64,000 bases of DNA from Paenibacillus sp. P25 (GCA_024704175.1 CP085629.1:3658001-3722000); one strand, 5' to 3'. Positions 50,197 to 60,494 are shown, numbered from the stretch's first letter. Numbers and translations: made by a program. Notes: generated by a model not told the origin, from the sequence alone.

Positions 50197-51620
50197 TTAT
50201 AACTTGATCGAAACCAGCTTCAGCTCCGTCATTTCCTCGACGGCGTATTGGACGCCTTCCCGGCCGAAGCCGCTCTCCTTTACGCCGCCGTAAGGCATAT
50301 TGTCTACCCGGAAGGTCGGGAAATCGTTTATCATCACGCCGCCGACTTGAAGCTCCTCCGCCGCCCGCATGGCCGCATGAATATCGCTCGTATATATTCC
50401 CGCCTGCAGCCCGAATCTCGAATCGTTGACCTCCCGTATCGCTTCATCCAGCGAAGCAAACGGCTCGACGACGGCCACCGGCCCGAAGGCCTCCATGCAG
50501 GACACCGGCTCGGTCCGGTCCACTCCGGTCAGAATGGTCGGCGGGAACAAAGAACCGCTGATCGCCCTGCCGCCGGTAATAATTCGTGCTCCTTTGGCCA
50601 CGGCGCGCTGACCCACTCCTCCATCCGCCTGACCTCCTTGGCGCTGATTAAAGCGGACGTATCCGTACTCGCGTCCAGCGGATTGCCGATAACGAGCTTC
50701 TCCGTCCGGGCCTTGAATTTGCCGAGGAACTCCTCGTACTTATCCTCATGAACATAAATGCGCTGAATGGAGATGCAAACTTGTCCGCTGAACGAAAAAG
50801 CTCCCGATACGCAGCGTTCCACCAGTTCCTCCGTCAGCTCGGCCGTCCGGTCGATGATCAAGGCGGAATTGGAGCCCAGCTCCAGGCAGACCCGCTTAAG
50901 GCCCGCCTTGCTCTTCAAAGCGATTCCGACTTCCGGGCTGCCCGTAAAGGTAATCGCCTTCACTCTCGGGTCGGATACCAGCGCTTCGCCTACGACGGAC
51001 CCGGGTCCAGGGACGATGTTCAGCGCACCGGCCGGAAGCCCGGCTTCGCCGAAGATGTCCCCGAGCACGAGGGCGGACAGCGGGGTTTGGCTCGCCGGCT
51101 TCAGGACAATCGTATTGCCGGCCGCAATCGCCGGGCCCACCTTGTGGGCCACCAGGTTGAAGGGGAAATTGAACGGCGTAATGGCGCCGATCACCCCTAC
51201 CGGCTTGCGCAGCGTAAAGGCGACCCGCCCCTCGCCCCCCGGCGCCGCATCCAGCGGCACGGTTTCCCCGTGGATACGGCTCGCTTCCATGGCAGAGAAG
51301 CGGTACGTTTGGATGGTCCTCGCGATCTCCGCCTTCGCCGTCTTGACCGGTTTGGCCGCTTCGAGTGCAAGGAGTCGCACCCATTCGTCCTCACGGCGAA
51401 GCAGAAGCTCGGCCGCCCGGTTCAGGATGGCCGTACGCTCATGAGCCGGCATCCGGGCCATTACGGCCGAAGCCGCTTCCGCCGCCGCAATGGCTTCTTC
51501 AGTATCCCGCAGTCCGGCCTGGCCGACCTCCGCAATCCGCTCCCCGCTGAACGGGGAATGGAGCGATGCATAGCGCTCCGCCTTTTTCCACTCCCCGGCA
51601 ATAAATAAATCGCGACGCAT
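50197..51620 (-). CDS. NAD(P)-dependent aldehyde dehydrogenase (one frameshift)
   Basis: About 475 aa. ITPFNFPFNLVAHKVGPAI, ITFTGSPEVG (cofactor), LELGSNSALI (general-base Glu) and GAFSFSGQVCISIQR (catalytic Cys) are all present. Near 50614 a base is missing: RMEEW must join QRAVAKGARIITGG. The ATG overlaps the stop of the aminotransferase gene (TGATG), so the two are coupled, as in GABA (GabT-GabD) or lysine-6-aminotransferase/semialdehyde dehydrogenase pairs. It should oxidise the semialdehyde made by the aminotransferase. Confidence 0.88.
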
Positions 51621-52993
51621 CAAGCTTCATCCCCCGTTTCCCACCGTGCATAAAGCTCCCTTAGGAGCTCGCCGATAATTTCCAGCCCTTCCGCCAGTTG
51701 CTCATCCGTCATGACGAGCGGCGTCAGGAACCGGACAACGTTCCCATGCACACCGGCCGTGAGGAGGATGACACCCGCTTCGCAGCATGCCTTCTGCAGG
51801 GCAGCTGTGAATGCTTTGGCCGGCTGCCCGCTCTCCGGATGGGTCAGCTCCACGGCGCACATCGCCCCGAGCCCGCGCACCTCCGCGATCAACGGAACAG
51901 ACTGCTGCAAGCCGGCAAAATAGCTGCGGATCGTTTCGCCGATGCGCCTCGAGCGCTCGAGAAGCCGCTCACGCTCGATCTTCTCGATCACGGCCAGTGC
52001 AGCCACGCGACCGAGCGGGCTTCCGCCGTAGGTGCCGCCGATTTCACCCGGACCGGGGGCATCCATCACCTCGGCCCGGCCCGTTACGGCGCTGATCGGC
52101 AGGCCGGCGGCAATCGACTTGGACATCGTGATCAGATCCGGCTCGATCCCGAAATGCTCGGAAGCGAACATCGTGCCGGTCCGTCCGAAGCCCGTCTGAA
52201 TTTCATCGGCGATGAACAGGATGCCTCTGCTCCGGCAAAGCTCATAGACCTCCTGTACGAAGGATTTCGGAGGCACGATAAAGCCCCCTTCGCCCTGCAC
52301 CGGCTCCATAATGACGGCGACTAGCTCCTCCGGGGCCGCCTCGGTCAGCAGGAAGTCCTCGAATTGGCGCACGCAGTAGCGGGCGTACTCCGCCTCGGAC
52401 ATGCCGCCGGGGCGATGCAGCGGATAGGGGTACTGCGCTTTATATACCGCCGGGGCAAAAGGACCCATGCCGTACTTGTAAGGCTTCACCTTGCTTGTCA
52501 ACGACATACCGAGCAGCGTCCGCCCGTGGAACCCGCGGGTGAATGAGACGATACCGGGCTTTCCTGTATATTTCCGCGCAATCTTCACCGCATTCTCGAC
52601 CGCTTCCGCTCCGCTGTTCAGGAAGATCGTCTTTTTCGGAAAAGCGCCGGGGGTGATCTGCGCCAGCTTCTCGGCCAGCGCAACGTACGGCTCGTACATG
52701 GCCACGTGAAAGCACGTATGGATATATTGTTCGGCCTGGCGCCGGATCGCCTCAACCACTTCCGGCGGGCAATGCCCCGCGTTCAGCGAACCGATCGCCC
52801 CGGCAAAATCGAGGAACACATTCCCGTCCACGTCATGGATGAGAGCGCCCTCCGCCTTTTGCACAAAGACCGGCGTGTTGTTGCCGATCCCTTTCGGCAC
52901 ATAGGCGTTTCTGCGCTCCAGCGGCTCCCGGGCGCGTGGCCCCGGAAACTCCGCAGCTACGGATACAAATGCGCGCTCGCGCGTCAGCCCCAT
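51620..52993 (-). CDS. class III omega-aminotransferase (GabT/lysine 6-aminotransferase-like)
   Basis: 457 aa, PLP-dependent. FLDFAGAIGSLNAGHCPPEV, FLNSGAEAVENAVKIARKYTG (part NSGAEAVENAVKIA), FIADEIQTGFGRTG and the PLP lysine in LITMSKSIAAGLP. It moves a terminal amino group to 2-oxoglutarate. The start at 52993 has GGGAGGTG close upstream; the longer reading to 53110 has no support. It lies inside the fructosamine locus, so its substrate may be the amine released by deglycation. GABA versus lysine cannot be told from sequence alone. Confidence 0.88.
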   Translation of the reverse strand: MGLTRERAFVSVAAEFPGPRAREPLERRNAYVPKGIGNNTPVFVQKAEGALIHDVDGNVFLDFAGAIGSLNAGHCPPEVVEAIRRQAEQYIHTCFHVAMYEPYVALAEKLAQITPGAFPKKTIFLNSGAEAVENAVKIARKYTGKPGIVSFTRGFHGRTLLGMSLTSKVKPYKYGMGPFAPAVYKAQYPYPLHRPGGMSEAEYARYCVRQFEDFLLTEAAPEELVAVIMEPVQGEGGFIVPPKSFVQEVYELCRSRGILFIADEIQTGFGRTGTMFASEHFGIEPDLITMSKSIAAGLPISAVTGRAEVMDAPGPGEIGGTYGGSPLGRVAALAVIEKIERERLLERSRRIGETIRSYFAGLQQSVPLIAEVRGLGAMCAVELTHPESGQPAKAFTAALQKACCEAGVILLTAGVHGNVVRFLTPLVMTDEQLAEGLEIIGELLRELYARWETGDEA

Positions 52994-53171
52994 GCCGCAC
53001 CTCCCGTTATATGGGCGTGTTCCGGGCAGGCAGGTCGCTAGAAGGATTCCGCCCGAAACTTTGGGCTGTGAGCTTAACCGGAACGTGCCAAATGGCACTC
53101 TCCTGAGCACTCTATCCGCCTTAAGCTTCGAGCAGTCCTCTTACCTCCGGCCCGCCCGCCGCACGCCGATT

Positions 53172-54185
53172 CTAATATTCGACCACCCGGTAATACCTTC
53201 GGTGCTCTAACGAATGCTTCCGCTTATCCTCCAGATGGACGCTGACCCTTTGCAGCGCCGACGCCGTCACTAGAGGGGACAGCGGCTTCCGGAATGCCGG
53301 GCTGATGCCGTCAAGCTCGTAATCCGCCGTATCAAAAACCGTCAGCTTGCGGGTATACCTCTCGGCGAACCGCTGTACCCTGTCGGCTAACGGCCGGGTT
53401 TCGTCCTCGCCCTTCAGCAGCAGAATGCTCGTTTCCTCGTCCACCACCTCCAGGGTGCCGTGAAAAAATTCGGCCGCATGAATCGATTTGGTGCGGATCC
53501 ACTGCATCTCTTCCAGAACGCACATCGCGTAGGAATACGCCCGGCCCCACAGACTGCCCGCCCCCACCACCATATGGTAGGTTTCGTCCTTGTACTTCAA
53601 GGCAAACTGCTCCGCCTTCTTCTCGGCGGCTTCCTTCACCTGAAGCAGAACGGAAGGCATGCGGTCCAGCTGGTCGGCAAAAGCTTCATACTCAGGGAAT
53701 TCGCCGCGCTTATTCAGTAGCCGGAAGGTTAAATAAAGCAGCTGGATGTTCACGGAGTCGGAGGCAAAATCGTTCTCCGCATAATTGATCAGCGGGTAAT
53801 CCACGAGCTCGGCCAGCGGCGTGCCCGCTTCGCCGGTCAATCCGATCGTGACGGCTCCAATCTGTTTGCAGTACTTTGCGGCCTCCACCGTCTCCTGGGT
53901 CGTTCCGGACAAAGAGGACAGAATGACGAGCGAGTCTTTGCCGAACTGCTTGTGGTGCATCAAGGAAAATTCGGCGGCAATTTCGGCGTAGACCGGCAGG
54001 GACGAGTGCGTGTTGATCAGGTACTCGTACGCGTACATCGACGCAATCGCCCCGCCTGAACCGAGCAAGAAAAGGTTCTTAAAGCCCCGCTCCGAGGCTT
54101 CGTCGACTGCGCATTCGATCTGGTTTCGTAATGAGACGGCCCCGTTCACCACCTGCAAATATTTCTGTTCATCAAAATTCAGCAA
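53172..54185 (-). CDS. frlB: SIS-domain fructosamine-6-phosphate deglycase-like protein, copy 1
   Basis: About 337 aa with two SIS domains. LFLLGSGGAIASMYAYEYL and LVILSSLSGTTQETVEAAKY (part SLSGTTQETVEA) bind phosphosugar; IHAAEFFHGTLEVVDEE carries the catalytic Glu/His pattern of FrlB. It would split fructosamine-6-phosphate into glucose-6-phosphate and the free amine. TTG start at 54185, with GGGAGGAA upstream, overlapping the kinase gene by 7 bp. Confidence 0.82.
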   Translation of the reverse strand: MLNFDEQKYLQVVNGAVSLRNQIECAVDEASERGFKNLFLLGSGGAIASMYAYEYLINTHSSLPVYAEIAAEFSLMHHKQFGKDSLVILSSLSGTTQETVEAAKYCKQIGAVTIGLTGEAGTPLAELVDYPLINYAENDFASDSVNIQLLYLTFRLLNKRGEFPEYEAFADQLDRMPSVLLQVKEAAEKKAEQFALKYKDETYHMVVGAGSLWGRAYSYAMCVLEEMQWIRTKSIHAAEFFHGTLEVVDEETSILLLKGEDETRPLADRVQRFAERYTRKLTVFDTADYELDGISPAFRKPLSPLVTASALQRVSVHLEDKRKHSLEHRRYYRVVEY

Positions 54186-55013
54186 GCGGATTCCTCCCTT
54201 GGTTCTTTGTCTATGCCGTAGCCGAAAGCGCCGTAGTACCCGCAAGTCCCGGCGGCGGCCTCGGCGGCCTGCTGCAGCGCGGACGCCATGTCTTTATCGC
54301 GGGTGTAATGCGTCAGGAAAGCGGCGATAAAGGAATCGCCCGCTCCGAGCGTATCTACGGGCTTCACGGGAATGACGCCCTGCTCGTAGACGGTTCCGCT
54401 CTCTGAGAAGACGGCCCCTGCGCCCCCGCGTAATCCCGATGACGCGGACCCCAAACCCCCGAACGGCTTCCGCAAGCTCCAGGCATTCGTCTTTCGACAG
54501 GTCGGCCGCCGGAGAAGAAAGCATACGTCAAATTCGGGCACACGAGCTGCAGATAGGCCGGGTCCCGACGCGTCGAGAAATCGAAGGAAACGGCCATGTC
54601 CTTTAATTTGGGCAGCTCGTGCTCCAGATGGCTGTAGACGCTGGAATGGACGATATCGTGGGAACGGATATACGCGAGATCTTCATCGTTCAGCCGGAGC
54701 GTCAGAAGATCCTGAACGCCGCCCCGGTTGGAGCCGACGAACACCCGGTCCCCGTCTTCGGTCATCGCGACCCGGGCTTCCCCGCTCGGTCCGGCGGCAA
54801 CCCGGATCCGGCTGATGTCGATGCCCTCCTGCCGCAAAGCATGGATAATATGCGAACCGGCCCGGTCATCCCCGATGAGCCCCATATAGGAGCAGTGCTC
54901 CGCACCGTAACGCTTGCACAGCACGGCCACGTTCACGGCGTTGCCGCCGGGGAAGATCTCCCCCGGTCCAGGTAATAATCCACTACGTTATCACCGACGC
55001 CGATTAATTTCAT
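54179..55013 (-). CDS. frlD: PfkB-family FrlD-like sugar kinase, copy 2 (several frameshifts)
   Basis: About 278 aa when restored. It begins MKLIGVGDNVVDYYLDRGE, then FPGGNAVNVAVLCKRYG, and ends with VDTLGAGDSFIAAFL, the ribokinase-family active site. Frames shift near 54962 (G run short), near 54512 (one extra C) and at two G runs around 54418-54430 (ITRGAQGAVFSESG). Its ATG overlaps the upstream deglycase stop (ATGA), so kinase and deglycase are made together. Its sequence differs clearly from the kinase at 49369. Confidence 0.82.
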
Positions 55014-56014
55014 AGGCATCCTCCGGCGGGCATCAATATTCGACCTTCCACATATATCTTCTGGTGGTGAGCGGGTGGTTTCTCGCCGCAGACCAGCTCC
55101 TTGGCGTACAGGCGTGTCAGCCGTGAGATCAGGATGGCCGCGATATAGCCCTTGATCCCCTCGTCGATCCCGCTCAGGTCGAACTCCTTCGCATCGAGTA
55201 CAACAAGCCGCTCTCCGTAGCGCCGCGAAAATTCGAGCGCCCGCTCTTCCAGCGGCCGGGTTTCGTCAAGACCCAGGATAATAAAGAAAGGAACATCCTT
55301 ATCGAGAATCTCAAAAGGCCCGTGGAAATATTCGCCGGCATGTATCGCAGCCGAATGAATCCACTGCATCTCCAGGAAATAGCAGATCGATAAAGCGTAG
55401 GCCGCACCGAAATTAGAGCCGCTTGCCATCGTGTAGATCACTTTCTCATCCTTGTAGGCCTCGGCGAACGCCTTGGCATTCGGCGTAAATTGCTCCCAGG
55501 CTTGGCTGTAAATGGACTTCAACTTGCCCAGGCTGTCGATATAAGCAAGAAACTTATCGTTCCCCTCTTTGTGATGAAGAAGGCCGAGCACGAGCTGATA
55601 CATCATCGAAGCGCCGCTGTCGGCCGGATCGATGTCTTCGCCCCAGGCAAACACGACCGTGTGCTCGGAAGCCTGGGCGAGCGGGGAATCCCCTACGTTC
55701 GTAAGCGAGACCGTGAGCGCCCCCTTGGAACGGGCAAACCTGGCGGCTTCCACCGTCTCCGGTGTCGTCCCGGACAGCGAGCACAGGATGACCAGCGCCT
55801 TTTCGTTCAACGCCCGGGGGTTCCGGTAAATAAATTCGTTGGAGCTGTATAAATCGGAACGGATCTTCTCCGACTCGCGGTCCATCGCATATTTGCTGGG
55901 GTACATCAGCGCGGAGGAGCCTCCGCAGGCAACGAAAAATACATGCTCGATCACCCGGCTCTTCATCGCTTCCAAGGCTTCCTGTACCTGTGTGCCGATC
56001 GTTTGAGTAGACAT
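55010..56014 (-). CDS. frlB: SIS-domain fructosamine-6-phosphate deglycase, copy 2 (FrlB-like)
   Basis: 334 aa, intact. FFVACGGSSALMYPSKYAMD and ILCSLSGTTPETVEAARFA bind the phosphosugar; IHAGEYFHGPFEILDKD is the FrlB-type catalytic segment. It is closer to B. subtilis FrlB in motif detail than copy 1. It is the first gene after the operator-bearing promoter at 56038-56088. Confidence 0.87.
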   Translation of the reverse strand: MSTQTIGTQVQEALEAMKSRVIEHVFFVACGGSSALMYPSKYAMDRESEKIRSDLYSSNEFIYRNPRALNEKALVILCSLSGTTPETVEAARFARSKGALTVSLTNVGDSPLAQASEHTVVFAWGEDIDPADSGASMMYQLVLGLLHHKEGNDKFLAYIDSLGKLKSIYSQAWEQFTPNAKAFAEAYKDEKVIYTMASGSNFGAAYALSICYFLEMQWIHSAAIHAGEYFHGPFEILDKDVPFFIILGLDETRPLEERALEFSRRYGERLVVLDAKEFDLSGIDEGIKGYIAAILISRLTRLYAKELVCGEKPPAHHQKIYVEGRILMPAGGCL

Positions 56015-56037
56015 CGATCTTCATCCTCTCTCCATAA

Positions 56038-56088
56038 TGTTCTATATTGTTCTATATAAATCATATGCCCGCAGAGTACATTAGTCAA
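56038..56088 (-). promoter_or_regulatory. sigma-A promoter with tandem operator, start of the frlB-frlD part of the locus
   Basis: On the minus strand TTGACT (56088-56083), a 17-bp spacer and TATGAT (56065-56060) form a strong promoter. Two bases later come two perfect tandem copies of a 10-bp element, TGTTCTATAT on the plus strand (56048-56057 and 56038-56047), lying over the transcription start. This is where a GntR-type repressor would block initiation. Confidence 0.75.
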
Positions 56089-56156
56089 CGATTATTTATT
56101 CCAGATCATCCCAAATTTTCACCACCGGAAAAGACCGTCCTCCCCTCCTGACCCAA

Positions 56157-56991
56157 CTAAACGAGAAAAGGCTGCAAGCAGGTCAAAGCTCTCTCGATCG
56201 CTCGGTCCGGCTCCCGGATGTAGCTGTAGGAGGTAAACTCGAGCGACAGATGGCCCTTGTACCCTATTGACCCTAATTGTTCTATATATTCTCCCAGAGG
56301 CAAGCACACCGTCACCCCAAGCCAAATGCCCTTCGGGCTTCCCGTCGATAAAATGGATATGAACAATCTCATCCGGCAAGCGCGTCGAAATATTTCTTGA
56401 AGTCCTCGCCCGCCAGGGCCATGGGAATCGTATCGATCATCCCTTTCAAGCGGGCTGATCCTGCCTCCCCAGCATCCGCTTCAGCGTCACGCTATCGGTT
56501 ATGAGGTTTGACTCCGTGCGGGTAAGCGGCTCCAGAGCGAGCGTCACATCCAGCTCCTCCGCCTTCTCGGCGATTCTCGCCAATGACTCGCGCAACCTGG
56601 CCCAAGCCTCGTCCGCAGGCTCATGCTCATACCCCCAGCCCGGCGTCACCAGCAGCGGCGGAGCCCTCAGCTCCTTCGCTACCTCCAGGGACTTAAGGAA
56701 ATAACCGACGCTTCGCTCGCGTATGACCTTTTCCTTCGCTGCGATATTGACCGGATACACGCACTGCTCCGGCGTGAAGCAGACGACCTTCAGCTCCCTG
56801 CGCTCGATCTCCCGTCCGATCCTCCCAAGCTCCGCCGGCGTCAGATCGTCCACATACAGATGGGGGGACGCTCCCCACACCTCAATATGCTTAAACCCGT
56901 AGCGGACCATCGCATCAAGAAAATAGTCGAAGCTGTAGTGCATGTAATGGAAGTTCATACCTGAGATCTGGTCCCTTGAAATGCTCCCCAC
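56157..56991 (-). CDS. frlC: sugar isomerase/epimerase-like protein, FrlC type (three frameshifts)
   Basis: About 277 aa, xylose-isomerase-like TIM barrel. Metal-ligand segments are ALEPLTRTESNLI (Glu), HIHFIDGKPEGHLAWGDG (His/Asp/His) and LSLEFTSYSYIREPD (Glu). In E. coli FrlC epimerises psicoselysine to fructoselysine. Frames shift near 56455, 56376 and 56305. GTG start at 56991 with AAAGGTGG upstream. It is the last gene of the transporter operon, 25 bp after a permease, and suggests that psicosamine-type isomers are also used. Confidence 0.75.
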
Positions 56992-57015
56992 CCGGATTCC
57001 ACCTTTCCTTGAATA

Positions 57016-57904
57016 TCAGCCTTTGAGGCCGCCCTCCGCCAAACCGCGGACAAACTGCTTTTGAATAAAAATAAACAGGATGACCAGCGGAAGTGCGGAG
57101 ATGGTAAGGCCGGCGATCAGCGGACCCCAGTCCGTACGGAGCGCGTCCTTGAACACGAACAGCCCGGAAGTGATCGGCTTCAGCGCCTCGTCGTCGATGA
57201 AGATATTGGCGAACATGAATTCATTCCATGCAAAATAAGCGGTGAGCAGCACGCCCGTGTACAGGACCGGCCGGCTGATCGGCAAATAAATTCGGTGCAG
57301 CACGCCCCAGCTCGAGCAGACCGTCCAAATAAGCCGATTCGGCAAAATCCTTCGGTATCCCCAGAAAAAAGGCCCGGATCAGCAAAATGATGATCGGCAT
57401 GCGGTAGGCGGCATACGGCAGCACCAAAGACCAGTATGTGTTGTAAATGCCAAGATGCTGGATCAGGCCGTACAGCGGAATCAGGCTGACCTGAGGAGAG
57501 AACATGAGGCCCGTAGCCACTACGAACAGGAAGAGCTCCCGCCCCTTAAAGCGAAAGATCGACAGCGCATATGCGGCCGAGATACTCACTGTTACCGTCA
57601 CGATGACGGTCAGCACGGTAATGATCACGCTGTTCGTGAAGAAAGCGGAAACTCCCAGCTCCCAGGCGGAGCGGTAATTAGAGAAGAGCCACTGCTGCGG
57701 GAGCGCCCAGGCGCCCGTATACATTTCCATCGTATCCTTCAGCGAGCTCATCAGCATCCAGATCAGCGGATAGACGACCGCTATCAGGTAGACGAACAGC
57801 ATGAAGGCGACGAAGCCTGTACCAAGCGCAGACCCGAGGGAGCGGGAGCGCCCGGTGTTTGACATTATGTGCGGAAGCGGCTCCGCTTTGGATTGAACGT
57901 CCAT
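57016..57904 (-). CDS. carbohydrate ABC transporter permease, FrlM/MalG type (one frameshift)
   Basis: About 296 aa with six membrane helices. FLYLIAVVYPLIWMLMSSLK-like N-terminal helix (seen as AVVYPLIWMLMSSLK) and the EAA region SAYLDG...RIYLPISRPVLYTG, which spans a frame change near 57305-57320. The C-terminus KQFVRGLAEGGLKG is typical of CUT1 permeases. The ATG at 57904 has GGGGAG eight bases upstream. Equivalent to frlM/frlN of B. subtilis by position. Confidence 0.87.
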
Positions 57905-57909
57905 TCGCA

Positions 57910-58788
57910 TCACTCCCCGCCGGTTTTCAGCCATTTCTTTTGAATGATAAAGAGGATCACGGACAATACGAGAATGACATTCGCGATCGCGGAGGCATAG
58001 CCCATTTCGTTGCTGAAGAACGCCTTCTGGAACAAGTAAGTACTGAGCACCTGCGAGGAATAGCCCGGTCCCCCCGCCGTCATGATGTACACCTCGGTGA
58101 AGATGAGAATCGAACCGGCGATGCACTGCAGCAGGAGGACGAACCGGACCTCCCTCAGCTCGGGTACGGTCACATGAAAAAAGCTTTGGATTTTGTTCGC
58201 TCCGTCCATTCTGGCCGCCTCGTACAGCTCCACCGGTATTTTCTGAATGGCGACGACAAACAGCATGGTCGTGTAACCGATGCTTTGCCACTGGGATACG
58301 GCAATCACCGCATAGATCGCGGTGGCGCTGTCCCCGAGCCATCCCCTGGTCCAGCTTTCCAGCCCGATGGCCGTGAGCGCGCTGTTGACGAGCCCGGTTT
58401 CCGGGTTCAGGATGAAGGAGAAGAGCAGGCTGATGACGGTCATCGAAATCAGGACCGGGATAAAATACACTGTGCGCAGCGACAGGGCGAACCTCCGGAA
58501 CAGCGGATCCTCCAGGATCGCCGCAACCACCATCCCGCCGAAGACTTGAACGATGACCGAGATCAAGGCGAACAGCAGGCTGTTCTTCAGCCCGGTATAA
58601 AACACCGGGTCCTGCAGCAGTTCGGCGTAATTGCCGAAGCCCACAAATTGCCTGGCATCCGATAGCGGGCTGAAGCGGTAAAAACCGGAGATCAAATTGT
58701 CCACAACCGGATAATAAACGAACAGTCCCATCAGGATCAGACACGGCGCAAAATACAAATAAGGTGCAAGTGTCAATCGTTTGGCCAT
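57910..58788 (-). CDS. carbohydrate ABC transporter permease, FrlN/MalF type
   Basis: 292 aa, intact. Six helices, starting LAPYLYFAPCLILMGLFVYY, with the EAA loop ELYEAARMDGANKIQSFFHV (part ARMDGANKIQSFF) and the C-terminal AGGPGYSSQVLSTYLFQKAF (part AGGPGYSSQVL). The ATG at 58788 has GAGGTGAG upstream. It forms the channel with the permease at 57016. No ATPase gene accompanies them. Confidence 0.92.
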   Translation of the reverse strand: MAKRLTLAPYLYFAPCLILMGLFVYYPVVDNLISGFYRFSPLSDARQFVGFGNYAELLQDPVFYTGLKNSLLFALISVIVQVFGGMVVAAILEDPLFRRFALSLRTVYFIPVLISMTVISLLFSFILNPETGLVNSALTAIGLESWTRGWLGDSATAIYAVIAVSQWQSIGYTTMLFVVAIQKIPVELYEAARMDGANKIQSFFHVTVPELREVRFVLLLQCIAGSILIFTEVYIMTAGGPGYSSQVLSTYLFQKAFFSNEMGYASAIANVILVLSVILFIIQKKWLKTGGE

Positions 58789-58871
58789 CGGCTCACCTCG
58801 CATCAGGCATCCGTCCGGTACAGCAAAGCGGTAAAACCGGTTTCTCCGCTGCACCGGGCCGTATTATTTTT

Positions 58872-60204
58872 TCACTTCGCTGCGGCATCCTGCACTTCTT
58901 TCATGAGCTGCTCGGGCGTCTTCTTGCCCGCGATCAGCTCCTGCAGACCGCCCGTATACGGCGTGAAGATATCGGCCGGCGGCGCCGTGTCGATCCACAG
59001 CGTCATATTGCTCGCGCCCGCGACCAGCTCTGTGATCGCCCGTTCCTTCGCCGTCGAATTCTGCTCGGTCATCGTTCCTTTGACAGGGCTCGCAAGCCCG
59101 GTCTCCTTCACGAGCAGTTCTCCGTTTTGCTTGGAAATCATGAATTTGAGGAATTTCATCGCTTCTTCCGGGTGCTTCGTCTTGGAATGGATCATGAAGC
59201 CTTCCGGCGCGCCGGTCAGCTCGTTCTGATCCCCCTTGCCCCCTTCAACCGCCGGGAAATTGAAGGTATCCCATTCGAATTTCGTGTCCTTCACGAAGCC
59301 GGCCTCCAGCGTTTCGAGATAAATGATCGGCACCTTGCCGGCAATGAACAGGTTTCGGACTTCTTCGTGCGTCAGGGCGTTGGCGTTTTTGTTAAAGTAG
59401 GGGATGAGTTCCTGGATCTTCTTGAGGGCTTCGATGTAGCCCGGATCGGAAAAACTGCGACTGGCCGACCGTGTAATCTTTCTTATGCACATCCGGCGGT
59501 ACGAGGCGTTGGTTTAATGTAGTAAGGTAGTGGCCCGCCGCCCAAGGCGATTTGTTGCCGAGGTAGATCGGGGTCTGGCCGTTGTCCTTCAGCACTTGCA
59601 GCACATGAATGAATTCGGACCATGTCTTAGGGGCTTTCAGGTTATACTTCTTGAACATCTCGGTGTTGTAGTAGAACAATTTGCCGTCCATGAAGAACGG
59701 GATGCCGTAAATTTTGCCTCCGAACGTAAACGGGGTGAACTGGGATTCGATGATTTGATCCTTCCAGGCCTTGTCGCCGTTTACCTGGCCGGTAATGTCC
59801 ATGGCGACGCCTTCGCGGACAAACTTCTCGCCCCATTCCCCGACCCAGGAGAAGAAGATATCAGGCGGATTGTCGGAGTTCAGCAGCACGTTGGATTTCT
59901 GTTTATAATCGTCGTTGAGCGCTGCAATGGTGTTGATTTTGATGTTCGGGTTTTCCTTCTCGAAGGCGTCGATCACATCCTTGAAATACTTCTTGTAAGG
60001 CTCGTTGGGCCAGCGCTCGAGAAAGTTCAGCGTGACCGTTCCCTGTTTGTTCCCTCCTTCATTACTGTTTGCTGGCGTGTTTGATGGTTTCTGGGATGCT
60101 GTGTTTGTCTCGGATGACGACGTGGTGGCGGTCGGTGATTTCGGGGAGCAGGCAGACAGGGTGGTTAAGATGACCAGCAGAAGTACCGTAAAGCTTCGTT
60201 TCAC
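58872..60204 (-). CDS. fructosamine/sugar-binding lipoprotein, FrlO type (one frameshift)
   Basis: About 443 aa, family-1 solute-binding protein. Lipobox LSAC after the signal peptide, then a Ser/Thr-rich linker and LNFLERWPNEPYKKYF. An extra base in an A/T run near 59452 must be removed: VGQSQF joins SDPGYIEALKKIQ. GTG start at 60204 with AAGGAGG seven bases upstream. First gene of the transport operon, behind a promoter with the same tandem operator as frlB. The ligand is inferred from the locus. Confidence 0.87.
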
Positions 60205-60324
60205 AGCAAAACCTCCTTCAATTCATATTGGAATGAACCTCTTGCCCAGGCAAGCGGGGACTCCCCGTTGAACGGTTAGGAAGATTACAGGAAGGCGTAA
60301 ATTGTAAGACTCTACGGATTTATA

Positions 60325-60376
60325 TGTTCTAATATGTTCTATTACAAATGTACAGCAATAAATATTATAACGTCAA
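60325..60376 (-). promoter_or_regulatory. sigma-A promoter with tandem operator, start of the fructosamine transport operon
   Basis: On the minus strand TTGACG (60376-60371), an 18-bp spacer and TACATT (60352-60347), then 2 bp, then two tandem 10-bp elements (plus-strand TGTTCTATTA 60335-60344 and TGTTCTAATA 60325-60334). A further TGTTCTACTT lies at 60411-60420 upstream. The layout is the same as at 56038-56088. The rest of 60205-60494 is A/T-rich leader with no gene. Confidence 0.7.
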
Positions 60377-60494
60377 TATATTTATTAAAATTATTTGAAT
60401 GGCATGTAAATGTTCTACTTTGATTTATAACATTCAACAAATTCCTACGAAAATCGGAGCCATTCGGGGCGGTTCGACTTGATCTGGCCGGAAT

